This document shows positions 17,889 to 28,289 of a stretch of DNA of 64,000 nucleotides, one piece after another. Under the pieces are notes generated by a model. It did no database searches and was not told where the DNA came from. It was given only the letters and a program-made list of their open reading frames with translations. The stretch's first letter is position 1; each line of letters opens with the position of its first letter. Made by a program: the position numbers and the translations under genes. Where the stretch lies: assembly GCA_015657635.1 (NCBI GenBank), contig JACDQM010000027.1:1-64000 (forward strand), written 5' to 3'. This stretch comes from Roseateles sp. (lineage in GTDB: Bacteria > Pseudomonadota > Gammaproteobacteria > Burkholderiales > Burkholderiaceae_C).

Positions 17889-18250
17889 GTCTGTCTCCAT
17901 GGATTGCGGTTGGGGAACGTCGCGCCTGAACGAATCAGCCCAGGCTTCGCAGTGGCCCTGTGTCTTTGCAACAGGTTGCTCGTCAACGAATGTCGAACCC
18001 CGCGCCAGCCCACACAACTGGGTCAAACCCCTGCGCCTGCAAGATCGCGAGCGGACATCGCACGCGCTGCGTAATTCCACGTAGACATCGATGCAACGCT
18101 GGGCGACGGTCGCCCGGCAGGCGGCCTTTGTCAGGAAGCGATCAGGGTGATGCGGGGCGAAACGCAAGGTCCGACAGCGCGCGGCACCCTGCGATGGTCC
18201 GCGCAGCTGGGGCCTGCGATTCGCAAGTGGAGCTGGCTCCCCGTCAGCGC
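17889..18250. other. Intergenic region upstream of dctP
   Basis: These 362 bp separate the dctP start from the stop of the CYTH-CHAD gene; both genes are on the minus strand. The open frames that cross it have no recognisable protein sequence. It should hold the dctPQM promoter and the 3' end of the CYTH-CHAD transcript. I see no strong terminator hairpin, repeat or RNA gene in it. Confidence 0.5.
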
Positions 18251-19798
18251 TCAGCGACGGCGGCGCTTGCGCCAGCGCCGCCAGCTGGCATCGGCCTGCT
18301 GCAGGCGCAGCGCATGCTCTTGGTGCAGATAGCCCAGCGCAAAGGCCGCCTGCAGCCGGCGCTGTTGGCCGGCCTGTTGGCGGGCCTGCTGCAGCGCCTG
18401 TTCCAGATCGTTGAGCTCACCCAGCTGCTGGTGCAGTTGCTTGAGTTCTTGCAGCTGACTGTCAGTCTTGGCGCCGGGCAGCAGCTCGGCCGTCTGCTCC
18501 AGCGCATAGCGCAGGCGGCGCAGGCGCTGGCGCAGCCGGTGGCGATCTTCGGCAGCCAGGCCGGTGATCTGCTTGCCGCTGTCCTGCAGCGTGGCCTGCC
18601 AGCGCGCCAGCCGGGCCTGGCAGGCGCGCCGCAGCATCCCGCCACCGCCCGGGCGCGGCGGCGACTCAGGGCTGCTGCCGCCCGCGCTGCTCAGCAGCGC
18701 CAGCAGCTCAAGCAACAGCGCCTGGGCTTCGGCACTGCGCAACAGTTCAGCCGCGCTGCTGCGCGGGCGGGCGTCCGCAGCGGCAGCCGTGTCGTCGTCA
18801 CTCAGCCCGGTGGCGCGCCACGCCGCGTCGAGCGATGTTTGCCAGGGCGTCCTGGCCTGGACGTCGGCGTCGCGCGCGGCGGACAGGCTGCGGCGCAGCG
18901 CCTGCGCCGCAGCGCGCAGGGCGCGCAGCTGCTGCTCCTGCGGCCCGTCGTCCTTGGCGGGCAGGCCTTGCAGCAGCTGCAGGCACACCATCAGGCGCAG
19001 CAGGCCGACGCGCAGCTGGTGCAGGTGTTCGGGGGCGTGGCTGCCGCTGGCGATCTGCGAGGCATTGCCCAGCAGCGGCTCCAGCGCCGCTTGCAGCAGC
19101 TGCTTCAAGGCCTGTTGCGCGCTGCTGCCGCGCCGCCACGGTGCCGCAGTGGCCAAGGCCGGCGGCGCGGCCGGCTGTGCACGCGCCAGCAGATCGCCGC
19201 GCAGGGCCTTGCTGCGATGCTCCAGCCACAGCCCATGGGCGGACACGGCTTCGCGCGCCAGCTGCAGCAGGGCGGCGGGGCTGCCGCTCTTCAGCTCGAT
19301 CTCCAGTTCGAGCACCGGCGCCTCGCGCTGGCCCGGCTCGGCATCGGCCAGCAGCTGGCCTTCGTCCAGCGCCAGTTCCAGCACGCTGCCGTCTTGCGTG
19401 AGCTGCACGCTGTGGCGCCGGATGTCGGTGCGGAACAGGCACAGCAGCGCCGCTTCGCCGCCGAGCTCGGCCACCCGGGCGAGCAGGGCGGCGCCGGCTG
19501 GATGGGCCGCATGACGCGCCACGTCCAGCGCCGGCATCGCCGCCCCCTGGCCCAGCGTCACGTTGTGCTCCAGCCGCGTCATGCCATCAGGCGCCTCGCC
19601 CTTGAGCGTCTGCACCCAGCGCCGGCCCTCGCGGCGCAGGCGCAGCGCAAAGCCGGCGCGCGCCAGGTCGCGGGCGGCTGTGTCGAAGTAGGCGGCCTGC
19701 AGGCGCTCGCGGCGCAGCGAACCGGCGCTCTTCAGCCACAGCAGCAGCGGGCGCCGCTGCTCGGGCGGAATCTGGAAGCGCAGTTCGATCTCTTGCAT
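18251..19798 (-). CDS. CYTH and CHAD domain-containing protein
   Basis: A 515-residue two-domain protein. Residues 1 to about 195 form a CYTH (triphosphate tunnel metalloenzyme) domain with the starting EIELRF motif and alternating charged strands (AYFDTAARDLARAGFALRLR, then LELEIELKSG). About 225-510 is a helical CHAD domain rich in Arg and His (HLHQLRVGLLRLM; RHRLRQRLRRLRYALEQ). CHAD domains bind inorganic polyphosphate, and CYTH enzymes hydrolyse triphosphates, so a polyphosphate-linked role is likely. It is divergent from the alkane hydroxylase gene with about 80 bp between starts. Confidence 0.9.
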   Translation of the reverse strand: MQEIELRFQIPPEQRRPLLLWLKSAGSLRRERLQAAYFDTAARDLARAGFALRLRREGRRWVQTLKGEAPDGMTRLEHNVTLGQGAAMPALDVARHAAHPAGAALLARVAELGGEAALLCLFRTDIRRHSVQLTQDGSVLELALDEGQLLADAEPGQREAPVLELEIELKSGSPAALLQLAREAVSAHGLWLEHRSKALRGDLLARAQPAAPPALATAAPWRRGSSAQQALKQLLQAALEPLLGNASQIASGSHAPEHLHQLRVGLLRLMVCLQLLQGLPAKDDGPQEQQLRALRAAAQALRRSLSAARDADVQARTPWQTSLDAAWRATGLSDDDTAAAADARPRSSAAELLRSAEAQALLLELLALLSSAGGSSPESPPRPGGGGMLRRACQARLARWQATLQDSGKQITGLAAEDRHRLRQRLRRLRYALEQTAELLPGAKTDSQLQELKQLHQQLGELNDLEQALQQARQQAGQQRRLQAAFALGYLHQEHALRLQQADASWRRWRKRRRR

Positions 19799-19880
19799 GG
19801 CTGCGGATCATGCCAGCTGGGTGTGTCGACTCAGCAGCAGCCCTCTTGACCGGTGCCAAGGCGGCGCTCAGCATCGACTC

Positions 19881-21068
19881 ATGCACGCCAGCTCGCCGAC
19901 ATCACCCCTTCCGCCCGCCGCACGCTGGCACGACAGCAAGCGCTGGTGGTGGTTGCTGTCGCCCGCCTTCCCGGCCCTGGTGTGGCTGAACCTCGTCAAG
20001 TACCAGCTCACCGGCGTCGAGGCCTGGTTGTGGGTGAGCAGTCTGGTGATGTACGGCCTCATCCCGCTGCTCGACACCTGGCTGGGCGAGGACCATGCCA
20101 ATCCGCCTGAGACTGCGGTGCCCGGGCTGGAGCAGCAGCGCTGGTACCGCCTCATCGTCGTGGCCTTCATTCCCTTCCAGTTCGGGCTGACGATCCATGG
20201 CGCCTGGATTGCTGCCACTCACGAGCTCAGCCTGTTCGGCTGGATCGGCCTGCTGCTCAGCGTCGGTGGCATCAACGGCGTGGCGATCAATACCGCGCAT
20301 GAGCTCGGGCACAAGCTGCCGGCCTGGGAACGCTGGCTGTCGCGGCTGGCGCTGGCGCCGGTGGCTTATGGGCACTTCTATGTCGAACATAACCGCGGCC
20401 ACCATCGCCGCGTGGCGACACCCGAGGACCCGGCGAGCGCGCGCCTGGGCGAGAGCTTCTGGGCCTTTCTGCCGCGCACGATGATCGGCGGCCTGCGCTC
20501 GGCCTGGGCGCTGGAGCGCGCGCGCCTGGCGGGCCGCGGTCTGGGCGTCTGGCACTGGCGCAACGAGTGCCTGCAGGCCTGGGCGATGACGGCGGCGCTG
20601 TATGCGGCGCTGCTGCTCTGGTTGGGTGTGGGCGTGCTGCCCTTCCTGCTGCTACAGGCCTTCTACGGCGCCTCGCTGCTGGAGGTGGTCAATTACATCG
20701 AGCACTACGGCCTGCTGCGGCCGCTGGGCGAGAACGGCCGGCCGGTACGCTGCCAGCCCGAGCATTCCTGGAACTCCAGCCACATCGTCTCCAACCTGTT
20801 CCTGTACCAGCTGCAGCGCCACAGCGACCACCACGCCCATCCGGCGCGGCGCTATCAGGCGCTGCGGCATTTCGACAGCAGCCCGCAGCTGCCTTCAGGC
20901 TATGCGGCGATGCTGGTGCTGGCCTATTTGCCGCCGCTGTGGTTCAAGGTGATGGACAAGCGCGTGCTGGCGCACTACGGCGGCGATCTGCAGCGGGCCA
21001 ATCTGCAGCCGGGCCGCGAGGACGCGCTGAGACGCCGTTATGCGCCGGATTCAGGGCCTGGCGGCTGA
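19881..21068 (+). CDS. alkB: AlkB-type alkane 1-monooxygenase
   Basis: A 395-residue integral-membrane non-haem diiron hydroxylase that oxidises terminal methyl groups of medium or long alkanes or related chains. All four histidine motifs are present: HELGHK (about residue 140), EHNRGHHRR (about 168), NYIEHYG (about 271) and LQRHSDHHAHP (about 313). Six hydrophobic helices lie around them. Start chosen at MHASSPTSP because the longer ORF reads into the divergent gene. No rubredoxin or rubredoxin reductase gene is adjacent, so electron donors must be elsewhere. Its end overlaps the convergent exported-protein gene by 18 bp. Confidence 0.92.
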   Translation: MHASSPTSPLPPAARWHDSKRWWWLLSPAFPALVWLNLVKYQLTGVEAWLWVSSLVMYGLIPLLDTWLGEDHANPPETAVPGLEQQRWYRLIVVAFIPFQFGLTIHGAWIAATHELSLFGWIGLLLSVGGINGVAINTAHELGHKLPAWERWLSRLALAPVAYGHFYVEHNRGHHRRVATPEDPASARLGESFWAFLPRTMIGGLRSAWALERARLAGRGLGVWHWRNECLQAWAMTAALYAALLLWLGVGVLPFLLLQAFYGASLLEVVNYIEHYGLLRPLGENGRPVRCQPEHSWNSSHIVSNLFLYQLQRHSDHHAHPARRYQALRHFDSSPQLPSGYAAMLVLAYLPPLWFKVMDKRVLAHYGGDLQRANLQPGREDALRRRYAPDSGPGG

Positions 21069-21983
21069 GGCCGGGCTGGCCGCCTGCGTTGGCGGTGGCG
21101 AGAAGGCGCTGGCCGGCGAGGGCTGGCTGCGGCGCTGATAGAACTGCTCGATCTGCCGGCCGTAGCGCTGGCGGCTCTGCGGCGTCATCCAGCGCTCCAG
21201 CCCGGAGCGAGCCTCGGGGTTCTGCGCCAAGCTGGCGATCAGCTGATCAATGCGCAGGATCGCCTGCCGGCCCCATTCGGTGCGCGGACAGGCAATGCCC
21301 GCGACCAGCATCTGGCTATTGCCCTCGATCGGCAGGCTCAGCAGCCCGGCCTTCAGGATCGATTCGTCGATGTGCTGCTCGTAGGCCAGCGTGTAGTCGT
21401 AGTCGATGGTGTAGTCGGCGCGTGAGCGTGCCACCAGTCGCAGCGGATGTGCAGTGGAGGCGCTGAGGTGCAGGCCCGAGTCGGCCGGGCGGGCCATGAT
21501 CTGGCCGTCCAGCTGGCTGCCATAGCTGCGCGACTGGACCAGCAGGCCGTGCAGCGAGGCATCGGCCAGCAAGGCCTCGAGCCTGACCTCGCCCAGTGGG
21601 TTGAGCGGCAGCCGCGACAGCGTGTCGGCGCGCACGATCAGCATCTGCGGCGGCACGATCAGCAGGTCGGCGATATAGGCCTGGCGCTCGCGCGCCGGCA
21701 CGCGCAGCGCCGTGGTGAAACAGGCGGGCTCGCCGGCTTCCAGCAGCGCCAGGATGCGGTTGTTGTTGGCCACCACATAGCGGTGCTCGGCATCGGGCCA
21801 GCGCTGCACGATGGCCTTGACGAACTCATCCGCCATGCCCTGTGAGGGCTGGCCGCCGAGCGGCATCGACGAGGGCGGGAAGTCGCGCAGCAGCCAGGTC
21901 ATCGTGTCAGCGCGGACGCTGCTCGCCAGTGCCAAGCCGGTCGCCAGACAGGCACCGACGATCAGGGCATGAGCGCTGCGCAT
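21051..21983 (-). CDS. Periplasmic SBP-like protein (TIGR02285-like)
   Basis: A 310-residue exported protein (signal LIVGACLATGLALASSVRA) resembling solute-binding proteins of family 3. The mature start DTMTWLLRDFPPSS fits the TIGR02285 group of proteobacterial proteins of unknown function. The start at MRSAHALIV is chosen because the ORF extension upstream is not signal-like. The tail of about 30 residues is Pro/Ser/Ala-rich. Nothing in the neighbourhood points to a ligand. It lies 34 bp downstream of the HbpS/GlcG-like gene. Confidence 0.7.
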   Translation of the reverse strand: MRSAHALIVGACLATGLALASSVRADTMTWLLRDFPPSSMPLGGQPSQGMADEFVKAIVQRWPDAEHRYVVANNNRILALLEAGEPACFTTALRVPARERQAYIADLLIVPPQMLIVRADTLSRLPLNPLGEVRLEALLADASLHGLLVQSRSYGSQLDGQIMARPADSGLHLSASTAHPLRLVARSRADYTIDYDYTLAYEQHIDESILKAGLLSLPIEGNSQMLVAGIACPRTEWGRQAILRIDQLIASLAQNPEARSGLERWMTPQSRQRYGRQIEQFYQRRSQPSPASAFSPPPTQAASPASAARP

Positions 21984-22017
21984 GCGCTGGGCTCGGCTGA
22001 GCGCCGCCGTCGCGGCT

Positions 22018-22512
22018 TCAGAATTCGAGCGAGGCGGCGATCGCCTTGATGCCGGCCTGTGCACAGGCATCGTCGGCTTCGCCGCCGGGGCCGCCGGACA
22101 CGCCGATTGCGCCATAGACGCTGCCGCCACCTTCAATCAGCAGGCCGCCGCCAGCGGCCAGGAAGCGCGGCAGCGAGCGCAGGCCGCTCATCGGCTTGCC
22201 GGCCTGGGTATCGGCCGCCAGGGCCTGGGTGCTGGTGCGGAAGCTCACCGCCGTCCAGGCCTTGTCGGCCGAGACCTGCACCGTGTGCGGGCCGGCAAAG
22301 CGGTCGCGCAGCAGCACCTGGGTCAGGCCACCGCGGTCAACCACCGCGACCGCCACCTGGTAGCCCTGCTTGCGGCAGGACTCCATGGCGGCGCGCGCCG
22401 CCGTCAGCGCGGCTTCCGGCGTCAGCGACTTGGTCTGGAACACCGCCTCCTGGGCACTGGCCATGGGGGCCAGCGAGGCCAGGGCGATACAGGCGAGCAG
22501 TGAGCGGAACAT
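22018..22512 (-). CDS. GlcG/HbpS-family (DUF336) exported protein
   Basis: A 164-residue protein with a signal peptide (SLLACIALASLAPMASAQ) and one GlcG/HbpS domain: LTPEAALTAARAAMESC, VAVAVVDRGGLTQVLLRD and the C-terminal IGVSGGPGGEADDACAQAG loop. Family members bind haem or cobalamin-like cofactors in some cases (HbpS) or have unknown roles (GlcG). No partner gene is adjacent, so function stays open. Confidence 0.87.
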   Translation of the reverse strand: MFRSLLACIALASLAPMASAQEAVFQTKSLTPEAALTAARAAMESCRKQGYQVAVAVVDRGGLTQVLLRDRFAGPHTVQVSADKAWTAVSFRTSTQALAADTQAGKPMSGLRSLPRFLAAGGGLLIEGGGSVYGAIGVSGGPGGEADDACAQAGIKAIAASLEF

Positions 22513-22602
22513 GGACGTCTCCTGGGCAGCGCTCCGGGGCGGAGCGAATTGGGCTTGGACTTTTGAATCTAAGCGGCTGGCAGGCTCGCGTCTTGAGCCG
22601 CG

Positions 22603-23376
22603 TCAATCTTCCAGTTCTTCGCGCGCCATCTCCACGTCCAGGCACTCCATCGCGTCCATCGGCTCGCAGGCAGCGGCCTCGGCATACAGCGCCTCGGCCT
22701 GCTTCATGCGCTTGTCGCCCTCCAGCATCACCAGGCCGTTGGCCCGCTCGATCTTCGCGATGGCGCTGCTGGGGTTCAGCTTGAGCGCCTGTTCGAACAT
22801 TGCCAGGCCGGTGGCGGTGTCAGCGCCCTGGGTCTTGCCCAGCAGCTTGCCGACCTTGTCGATCACCTCGGCGTGGAAGGCGCCCAGCGCGATATGGGCG
22901 TCGGCATGCTTGGGCGCCAGCGCGATGGTCTTCTCCAGCGCGCCCTTGACCTTGCCGCCCAGGCCCTGGGCCAGCGCCTTGGCCACGCTGATGCCCTGGC
23001 TGTAGCGGCCGATGGCATAGGCCTGCCAGTAGTAGGCGTTGGCGTTCTTGGGCTCCTCGGCCTGCTGGGCCTCGGCCCGCTCGGCCACTTCCAGCAGCAG
23101 TTCCAGCTTGGCCTTTTCCTTCTTCTCCAGGTAGTTGGCATAGATCGCCTGGGCCTTGTTGGCCACCGTGATGCCGGCACCGCCCGCGGCCAGGCCGGCT
23201 TCGGCCGCCTTCTGGAACTCGCCGGCATGGAACAGGATCCAGGCCTGCACCACCGCCGCATCCTTGGGCCAGGGCTCGGCGTCGCCGGCATGCAGGCGCG
23301 CCCAATGCTTCTTCAGGCTGGCCGCGTCGTAGATGAAGGCGGCGTTGTCATAGGGGAAGGCAGTCCACTTGGCCAT
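22603..23376 (-). CDS. TPR-like repeat protein of unknown function
   Basis: A 257-residue soluble protein without signal peptide, built of helical pairs that look like tetratricopeptide repeats: AAVVQAWILFHAGEFQKAAEAG near 45, ANAYYWQAYAIGRYSQG near 115, HADAHIALGAFHAEV near 155 and GLAMFEQALKLNPSSAIAK near 190. The pattern predicts a protein-interaction scaffold. It is immediately upstream, on the same strand, of the TetR regulator gene's 3' end region (29 bp apart), but no shared role is evident. Confidence 0.75.
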   Translation of the reverse strand: MAKWTAFPYDNAAFIYDAASLKKHWARLHAGDAEPWPKDAAVVQAWILFHAGEFQKAAEAGLAAGGAGITVANKAQAIYANYLEKKEKAKLELLLEVAERAEAQQAEEPKNANAYYWQAYAIGRYSQGISVAKALAQGLGGKVKGALEKTIALAPKHADAHIALGAFHAEVIDKVGKLLGKTQGADTATGLAMFEQALKLNPSSAIAKIERANGLVMLEGDKRMKQAEALYAEAAACEPMDAMECLDVEMAREELED

Positions 23377-23405
23377 GTTGTTGTCTCCTTGATGGGATGG
23401 GCGTG

Positions 23406-24071
23406 TCAGGCTTGGGCCTGGTTTTGATAGTGACCGGCGAGAGAAAACAGATGCTCGCGCGAGGCGGGCTCCAGATAGGGGAGCAGCAGGCTCAGCACAT
23501 GGAAGGCGCCGCGCAGCAGCGCCGCGCCGGCACGCTCAGGCTCCAGCGCGTGGCGCGGGTCGCGAACGTATTCGTAGCTGAGCCAATAGCTCATCAGCAC
23601 CACCATGGCCTCGGCGGTGGGGGCGGCCTCGCGCTCGTCCATGTGCAGCGCGCCGCCTTGGGACAGCCCGGCCAGCACGGCGCGCACCGCTTCGCCCTTG
23701 TGCTGCAGCACGCCCTGGAAATGGGTTTCCAGCTTGCGGTTCTTGCTCAGCAGATCGTTCAGGTCGCGGTACAGGAAGCGGTGCTGCCAGATCAGCTCGA
23801 TCAGCATGTGGAAGAACAGCCAGGCGTCCTCGACATGGCGCACATCGCCGGCCGCGCCCAGCAGCTTGTCGAGCGACTGTTCGTACTGCATGAACAGCGC
23901 ATTGATCAGCTCGTCCTTGGCCGGGTAGTGGTAGTACAGATTGCCCGGGCTGATGCCGAGTTCGGCCGAGATCAGTGTGGTCGAGACATTGGGTTCGCCG
24001 AATCGGTTGAACAGATCCAGCGTCACTTCGAGAATGCGCTGGGCGGTCCGTCGCGGTTTCTTGGCTGTCAT
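23406..24071 (-). CDS. TetR-family transcriptional regulator
   Basis: A 221-residue TetR regulator. The helix-turn-helix covers about residues 8-55 (RILEVTLDLFNRFGEPNVST, then ISPGNLYYHYPAKDELINAL), with a helical ligand domain after it. The start MTAKKPRRTAQ follows an AGGAGA sequence and matches the family; a longer start 12 codons earlier is possible. It is divergent from the ABC-2 transporter genes with 96 bp between, so that transporter is a plausible target. Confidence 0.9.
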   Translation of the reverse strand: MTAKKPRRTAQRILEVTLDLFNRFGEPNVSTTLISAELGISPGNLYYHYPAKDELINALFMQYEQSLDKLLGAAGDVRHVEDAWLFFHMLIELIWQHRFLYRDLNDLLSKNRKLETHFQGVLQHKGEAVRAVLAGLSQGGALHMDEREAAPTAEAMVVLMSYWLSYEYVRDPRHALEPERAGAALLRGAFHVLSLLLPYLEPASREHLFSLAGHYQNQAQA

Positions 24072-24167
24072 GGACGAGAGGGTCTCCTGCTGCCATTCTG
24101 GCACCACCGCCCGGCTTCGAGGCCGCGGGTCTGCATGGTTTGCTAGCGGTCCCTACAATCCGGCGTC

Positions 24168-25111
<944 letters not shown>

Positions 25112-25115
<4 letters not shown>

Positions 25116-25882
25116 GCGCGATTCGTCTTGAAGGGGCACGCACCCTGTTCTACAAGGAAGTGCTGCGCTTCTGGAAGGTGGCCTTCCAGACCGTGGCCGC
25201 GCCGGTGCTGACCGCGATGCTCTATCTGCTGATCTTCGGCCATGTGCTGGAAGACCATGTGAAGGTCTACGACTCGGTGGGCTACACCGCCTTCCTGATC
25301 CCGGGCCTGGTGATGATGAGCGTGCTGCAGAACAGCTTCGCCAACAGCTCATCCAGCCTGATCCAGAGCAAGATCACCGGCAATCTGGTCTTCCTGCTGG
25401 TGACCCCGCTGTCGCACTGGGCCTGGTTCGTGGCCTATGTCGGTGCGTCGATGGTGCGCGGCCTGACGGTGGGTCTGGGCGTATTGCTGGTAACGGCCTG
25501 GTTCGCGCCGCCGGGGCTGGCGCAGCCGGGCTGGATCATCGTCTTCCTGCTGCTGGGCTCCGGCATCATGGGCAGCCTGGGCCTGATCGCCGGCCTGTGG
25601 GCCGAGAAGTTCGATCAGCTGGCTGCCTTCCAGAACTTCTTCATCATGCCGATGACCTTTCTGTCCGGCGTGTTCTATTCGGTGCATTCGCTGCCGGCCT
25701 TCTGGCAGGCGGTGAGCCACCTGAACCCCTTCTTCTACATGATCGACGGCTTCCGCCGCGGCTTCTTCGGCGTCAGCGATGTCTCGCCCTGGCTGTCGCT
25801 TGGCATCGTGTCCGTGGCCTTCGTGGTGGTGGCCGGCGTGGCGCTGGAACTGCTGCGCCGCGGCTACAAAATCCGCGGGTAA
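25112..25882 (+). CDS. ABC-2 type transporter permease
   Basis: A 256-residue permease with six predicted helices and the ABC-2 motif region MTFLSGVFYSVHSLPAFWQ before the final loop, as in DrrB/YadH-type proteins. Starts inside the stop of the ATPase gene, so the two subunits are translationally coupled. Substrate unknown. Confidence 0.92.
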
Positions 25883-25909
25883 ATACCAGCCACTACAATC
25901 GCACCCATC

Positions 25910-26190
25910 ATGCCGATCCCACCCCCGCCGAAGTCCAGCAATACATCGCCGACGGACTTGCCTGCCACACGCTGCAAGTCGAGGGCGACGGCCGCCATTT
26001 CTTTGCCACCATCGTCTCGGCCGAATTCGAAGGCCTGAGCCGGGTGCGCCGCCACCAGCGGGTCTACCAGGCCCTGGGTGAGCGCATGCGCGAGCAGATC
26101 CACGCGCTGTCGATGAAGACGCTGACACCGGCCGAATGGGCCGCTGCGCCGCAGGCTGCCGAGCCGGCGGCCCATCACCACCATCACTGA
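25910..26190 (+). pseudogene. BolA/IbaG-family protein, start codon out of frame
   Basis: The coding frame reads ADPTPAEVQQYIADGL, VEGDGRHFFATIVS, EFEGLSRVRRHQRVYQALG and IHALSMKTLTPAEWA, a typical small BolA/IbaG protein linked to monothiol glutaredoxins and iron-sulfur trafficking. The only suitable ATG (25910) is one base out of frame with it; adding a single G after the ATG would give M-A-D-P. No other in-frame start is nearby. This looks like a one-base deletion in the data. The C-terminus ends in five histidines. TACAAT lies 10 bp before the ATG. Confidence 0.8.
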
Positions 26191-26308
26191 ACGCCATCCA
26201 CACTTTGCCGGTTTGAACCAGAGCAGGTGGAGGATGGCGGTGAAGCGCCGCGCCTGGTGACTCCGCTGCCGTCCCCCTCGCCCTGAACGAGAAGGACGAC
26301 GCATCATC

Positions 26309-26947
26309 ATGATCACCCTGGCACTTTCCAAAGGCCGCATCTTCGAAGAAACCCTGCCGCTGCTGAAGGCCGCCGGCATCGAGGTGCTTGAAGATCCCGA
26401 AACCTCGCGCAAGCTGATTCTGGCGACCAACCGGCCCGATGTGCGCGTGGTGCTGGTGCGCGCCACCGACGTGCCCACCTATGTGCAGTACGGCGGCGCC
26501 GACCTGGGCGTGGCCGGGCGCGATGTGCTGATCGAGCATGGCTGCGAAGGCATGTACCAGCCGCTGGACCTGAACATCGCCAAATGCCGCATGAGCGTGG
26601 CGGTGCGCGCCGACTTCGACTACGAGAGCGCCGTCAAGCAGGGCTCGCGCATCCGCGTGGCCACCAAGTACACCGAGATCGCCCGCCAGCACTTCGCCGA
26701 CAAGGGCGTGCACGTGGACCTGATCAAGCTCTACGGCTCGATGGAGCTGGCGCCGCTGACCGGCCTGGCCGATGCCATCGTCGATCTGGTCTCGACCGGC
26801 AGCACGCTCAAGGCCAACAAGCTGGTCGAGGTGGAGCACATCATGGACATCAGCTCGCGCCTGGTGGTCAATCAGGCAGCGCTCAAGCTCAAGCGTGAGC
26901 CGCTGCGTGCGCTGATCGACGCCTTCGCTTCCGCCATTCCAGCCTGA
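26309..26947 (+). CDS. hisG: ATP phosphoribosyltransferase, short form
   Basis: First enzyme of histidine synthesis (ATP plus PRPP to phosphoribosyl-ATP). 212 residues, so it is the short HisG_S form, which lacks the C-terminal regulatory domain and needs the HisRS-like HisZ subunit; hisZ is not in this window. [18 protein letters not shown] at the N-terminus and the PRPP loop [16 protein letters not shown] (about residue 155) are diagnostic. It heads the his cluster, 118 bp after bolA, with no murA between them. Confidence 0.95.
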   Translation: MITLALSKGRIFEETLPLLKAAGIEVLEDPETSRKLILATNRPDVRVVLVRATDVPTYVQYGGADLGVAGRDVLIEHGCEGMYQPLDLNIAKCRMSVAVRADFDYESAVKQGSRIRVATKYTEIARQHFADKGVHVDLIKLYGSMELAPLTGLADAIVDLVSTGSTLKANKLVEVEHIMDISSRLVVNQAALKLKREPLRALIDAFASAIPA

Positions 26948-26958
26948 GGTTGACGACC

Positions 26959-28284
26959 ATGAGCATCCAGCTACGCCAACTCAATACCGCCGCGGCCGAT
27001 TTCGAGACCGAGTTCCAGCGCGTGCTGCACTGGTCGGCCGAGACCGATGCCGCCATCGAAGGCCGCGTGGCCGAGATCCTGGCTGATGTGAAGACGCGCG
27101 GCGACGCGGCCGTGCTGGAATACACCGCCCGCTTCGACCATCTGCCGGCCGCGAGCCTGGCGGCGTTGGAGTTGACACGCGAGGAATTGAAGGCCGCGTT
27201 CGACGCCATCACCCCGGCGCAGCGCAGCGCGCTCGAAGCCGCTGCGGCCCGCGTGCGCAGCTATCACGAGAAGCAGAAAGAGGCCTGCGGTCTGAGCTGG
27301 AGCTATCGCGACGAGGACGGAACCCTGCTGGGCCAGAAGGTCACGCCGCTGGACCGCGTGGGCATCTATGTGCCCGGCGGCAAGGCTGCCTACCCCAGCA
27401 GCGTGCTGATGAACGCGATTCCGGCCCATGTGGCCGGCGTGCCCGAGATCATCATGGTGGTGCCCACGCCCAGGGGCGAGAAGAATGCGCTGGTGCTGGC
27501 CGCCGCCTATGTGGCGGGTGTGAGCCGTGCCTTCACCATCGGCGGCGCGCAGGCCGTGGCGGCGCTGGCCTATGGCACGGCCACCGTGCCGCGTGTGGAC
27601 AAGATCACCGGGCCCGGCAATGCCTATGTGGCCAGCGCCAAGAAACATGTGTTCGGCCAGGTCGGCATCGACATGATCGCCGGCCCCAGCGAGATCCTGG
27701 TGCTGGCCGACGGCACGACGCCGCCGGACTGGGTGGCGATGGACCTGTTCAGCCAGGCCGAGCACGACGAGTTGGCGCAGAGCATCCTGCTGTGCCCGGA
27801 TGCCGGCTATATCGAGAAGGTGCGCGACGCGATCGAGCGTCTGCTGCCGAGCATGCCGCGCCGCGATGTGATCCGTGCCTCGCTGGAAGGTCGCGGCGCG
27901 CTGATCCAGACGCGCTCGATGGAAGAAGCCTGCGAGATTTCCAACCGCATCGCGCCCGAGCATCTGGAGGTCAGCAGCCAGGACCCGCATCGCTGGGAGC
28001 CGCTGCTGCGCCATGCCGGCGCGATCTTCCTGGGCGCCTATACCAGCGAGAGCCTGGGTGACTACTGCGCCGGGCCGAATCACGTGCTGCCCACATCGGG
28101 CACGGCGCGCTTCTCCTCGCCGCTGGGCGTCTACGACTTCCAGAAGCGCAGCAGCCTGATCGAGGTCAGCGAGGCGGGTGCGCAGAAGCTGGGCCCGATC
28201 GCCGCCGAGCTGGCCTATGGCGAAGGGCTGCAGGGCCACGCGCAGGCGGCCGAGATGCGTTTGAAGCCGAACACCAAGGGCTGA
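26959..28284 (+). CDS. hisD: Histidinol dehydrogenase
   Basis: A 441-residue zinc and NAD-dependent enzyme that carries out the last two oxidations, L-histidinol to L-histidine. Visible family segments include [20 protein letters not shown] (about 125), [15 protein letters not shown] (about 215), [10 protein letters not shown] (zinc/catalytic His region, about 258) and [13 protein letters not shown] at 26959 is preferred over an upstream TTG. Its spacing to hisG is 11 bp and to hisC 5 bp, consistent with one transcript. Confidence 0.95.
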   Translation: MSIQLRQLNTAAADFETEFQRVLHWSAETDAAIEGRVAEILADVKTRGDAAVLEYTARFDHLPAASLAALELTREELKAAFDAITPAQRSALEAAAARVRSYHEKQKEACGLSWSYRDEDGTLLGQKVTPLDRVGIYVPGGKAAYPSSVLMNAIPAHVAGVPEIIMVVPTPRGEKNALVLAAAYVAGVSRAFTIGGAQAVAALAYGTATVPRVDKITGPGNAYVASAKKHVFGQVGIDMIAGPSEILVLADGTTPPDWVAMDLFSQAEHDELAQSILLCPDAGYIEKVRDAIERLLPSMPRRDVIRASLEGRGALIQTRSMEEACEISNRIAPEHLEVSSQDPHRWEPLLRHAGAIFLGAYTSESLGDYCAGPNHVLPTSGTARFSSPLGVYDFQKRSSLIEVSEAGAQKLGPIAAELAYGEGLQGHAQAAEMRLKPNTKG

Positions 28285-28289
28285 GCCAG

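Noticed and set aside
17889-18167. N-terminal extension of DctP
   Set aside because: The extra frame upstream has no conserved sequence and would displace the TAT signal from the N-terminus.
26173-26187. Five C-terminal histidines on BolA, like an affinity tag
   Set aside because: Five rather than six codons with ordinary flanking chromosome sequence and no vector sequence; natural His-rich tail.
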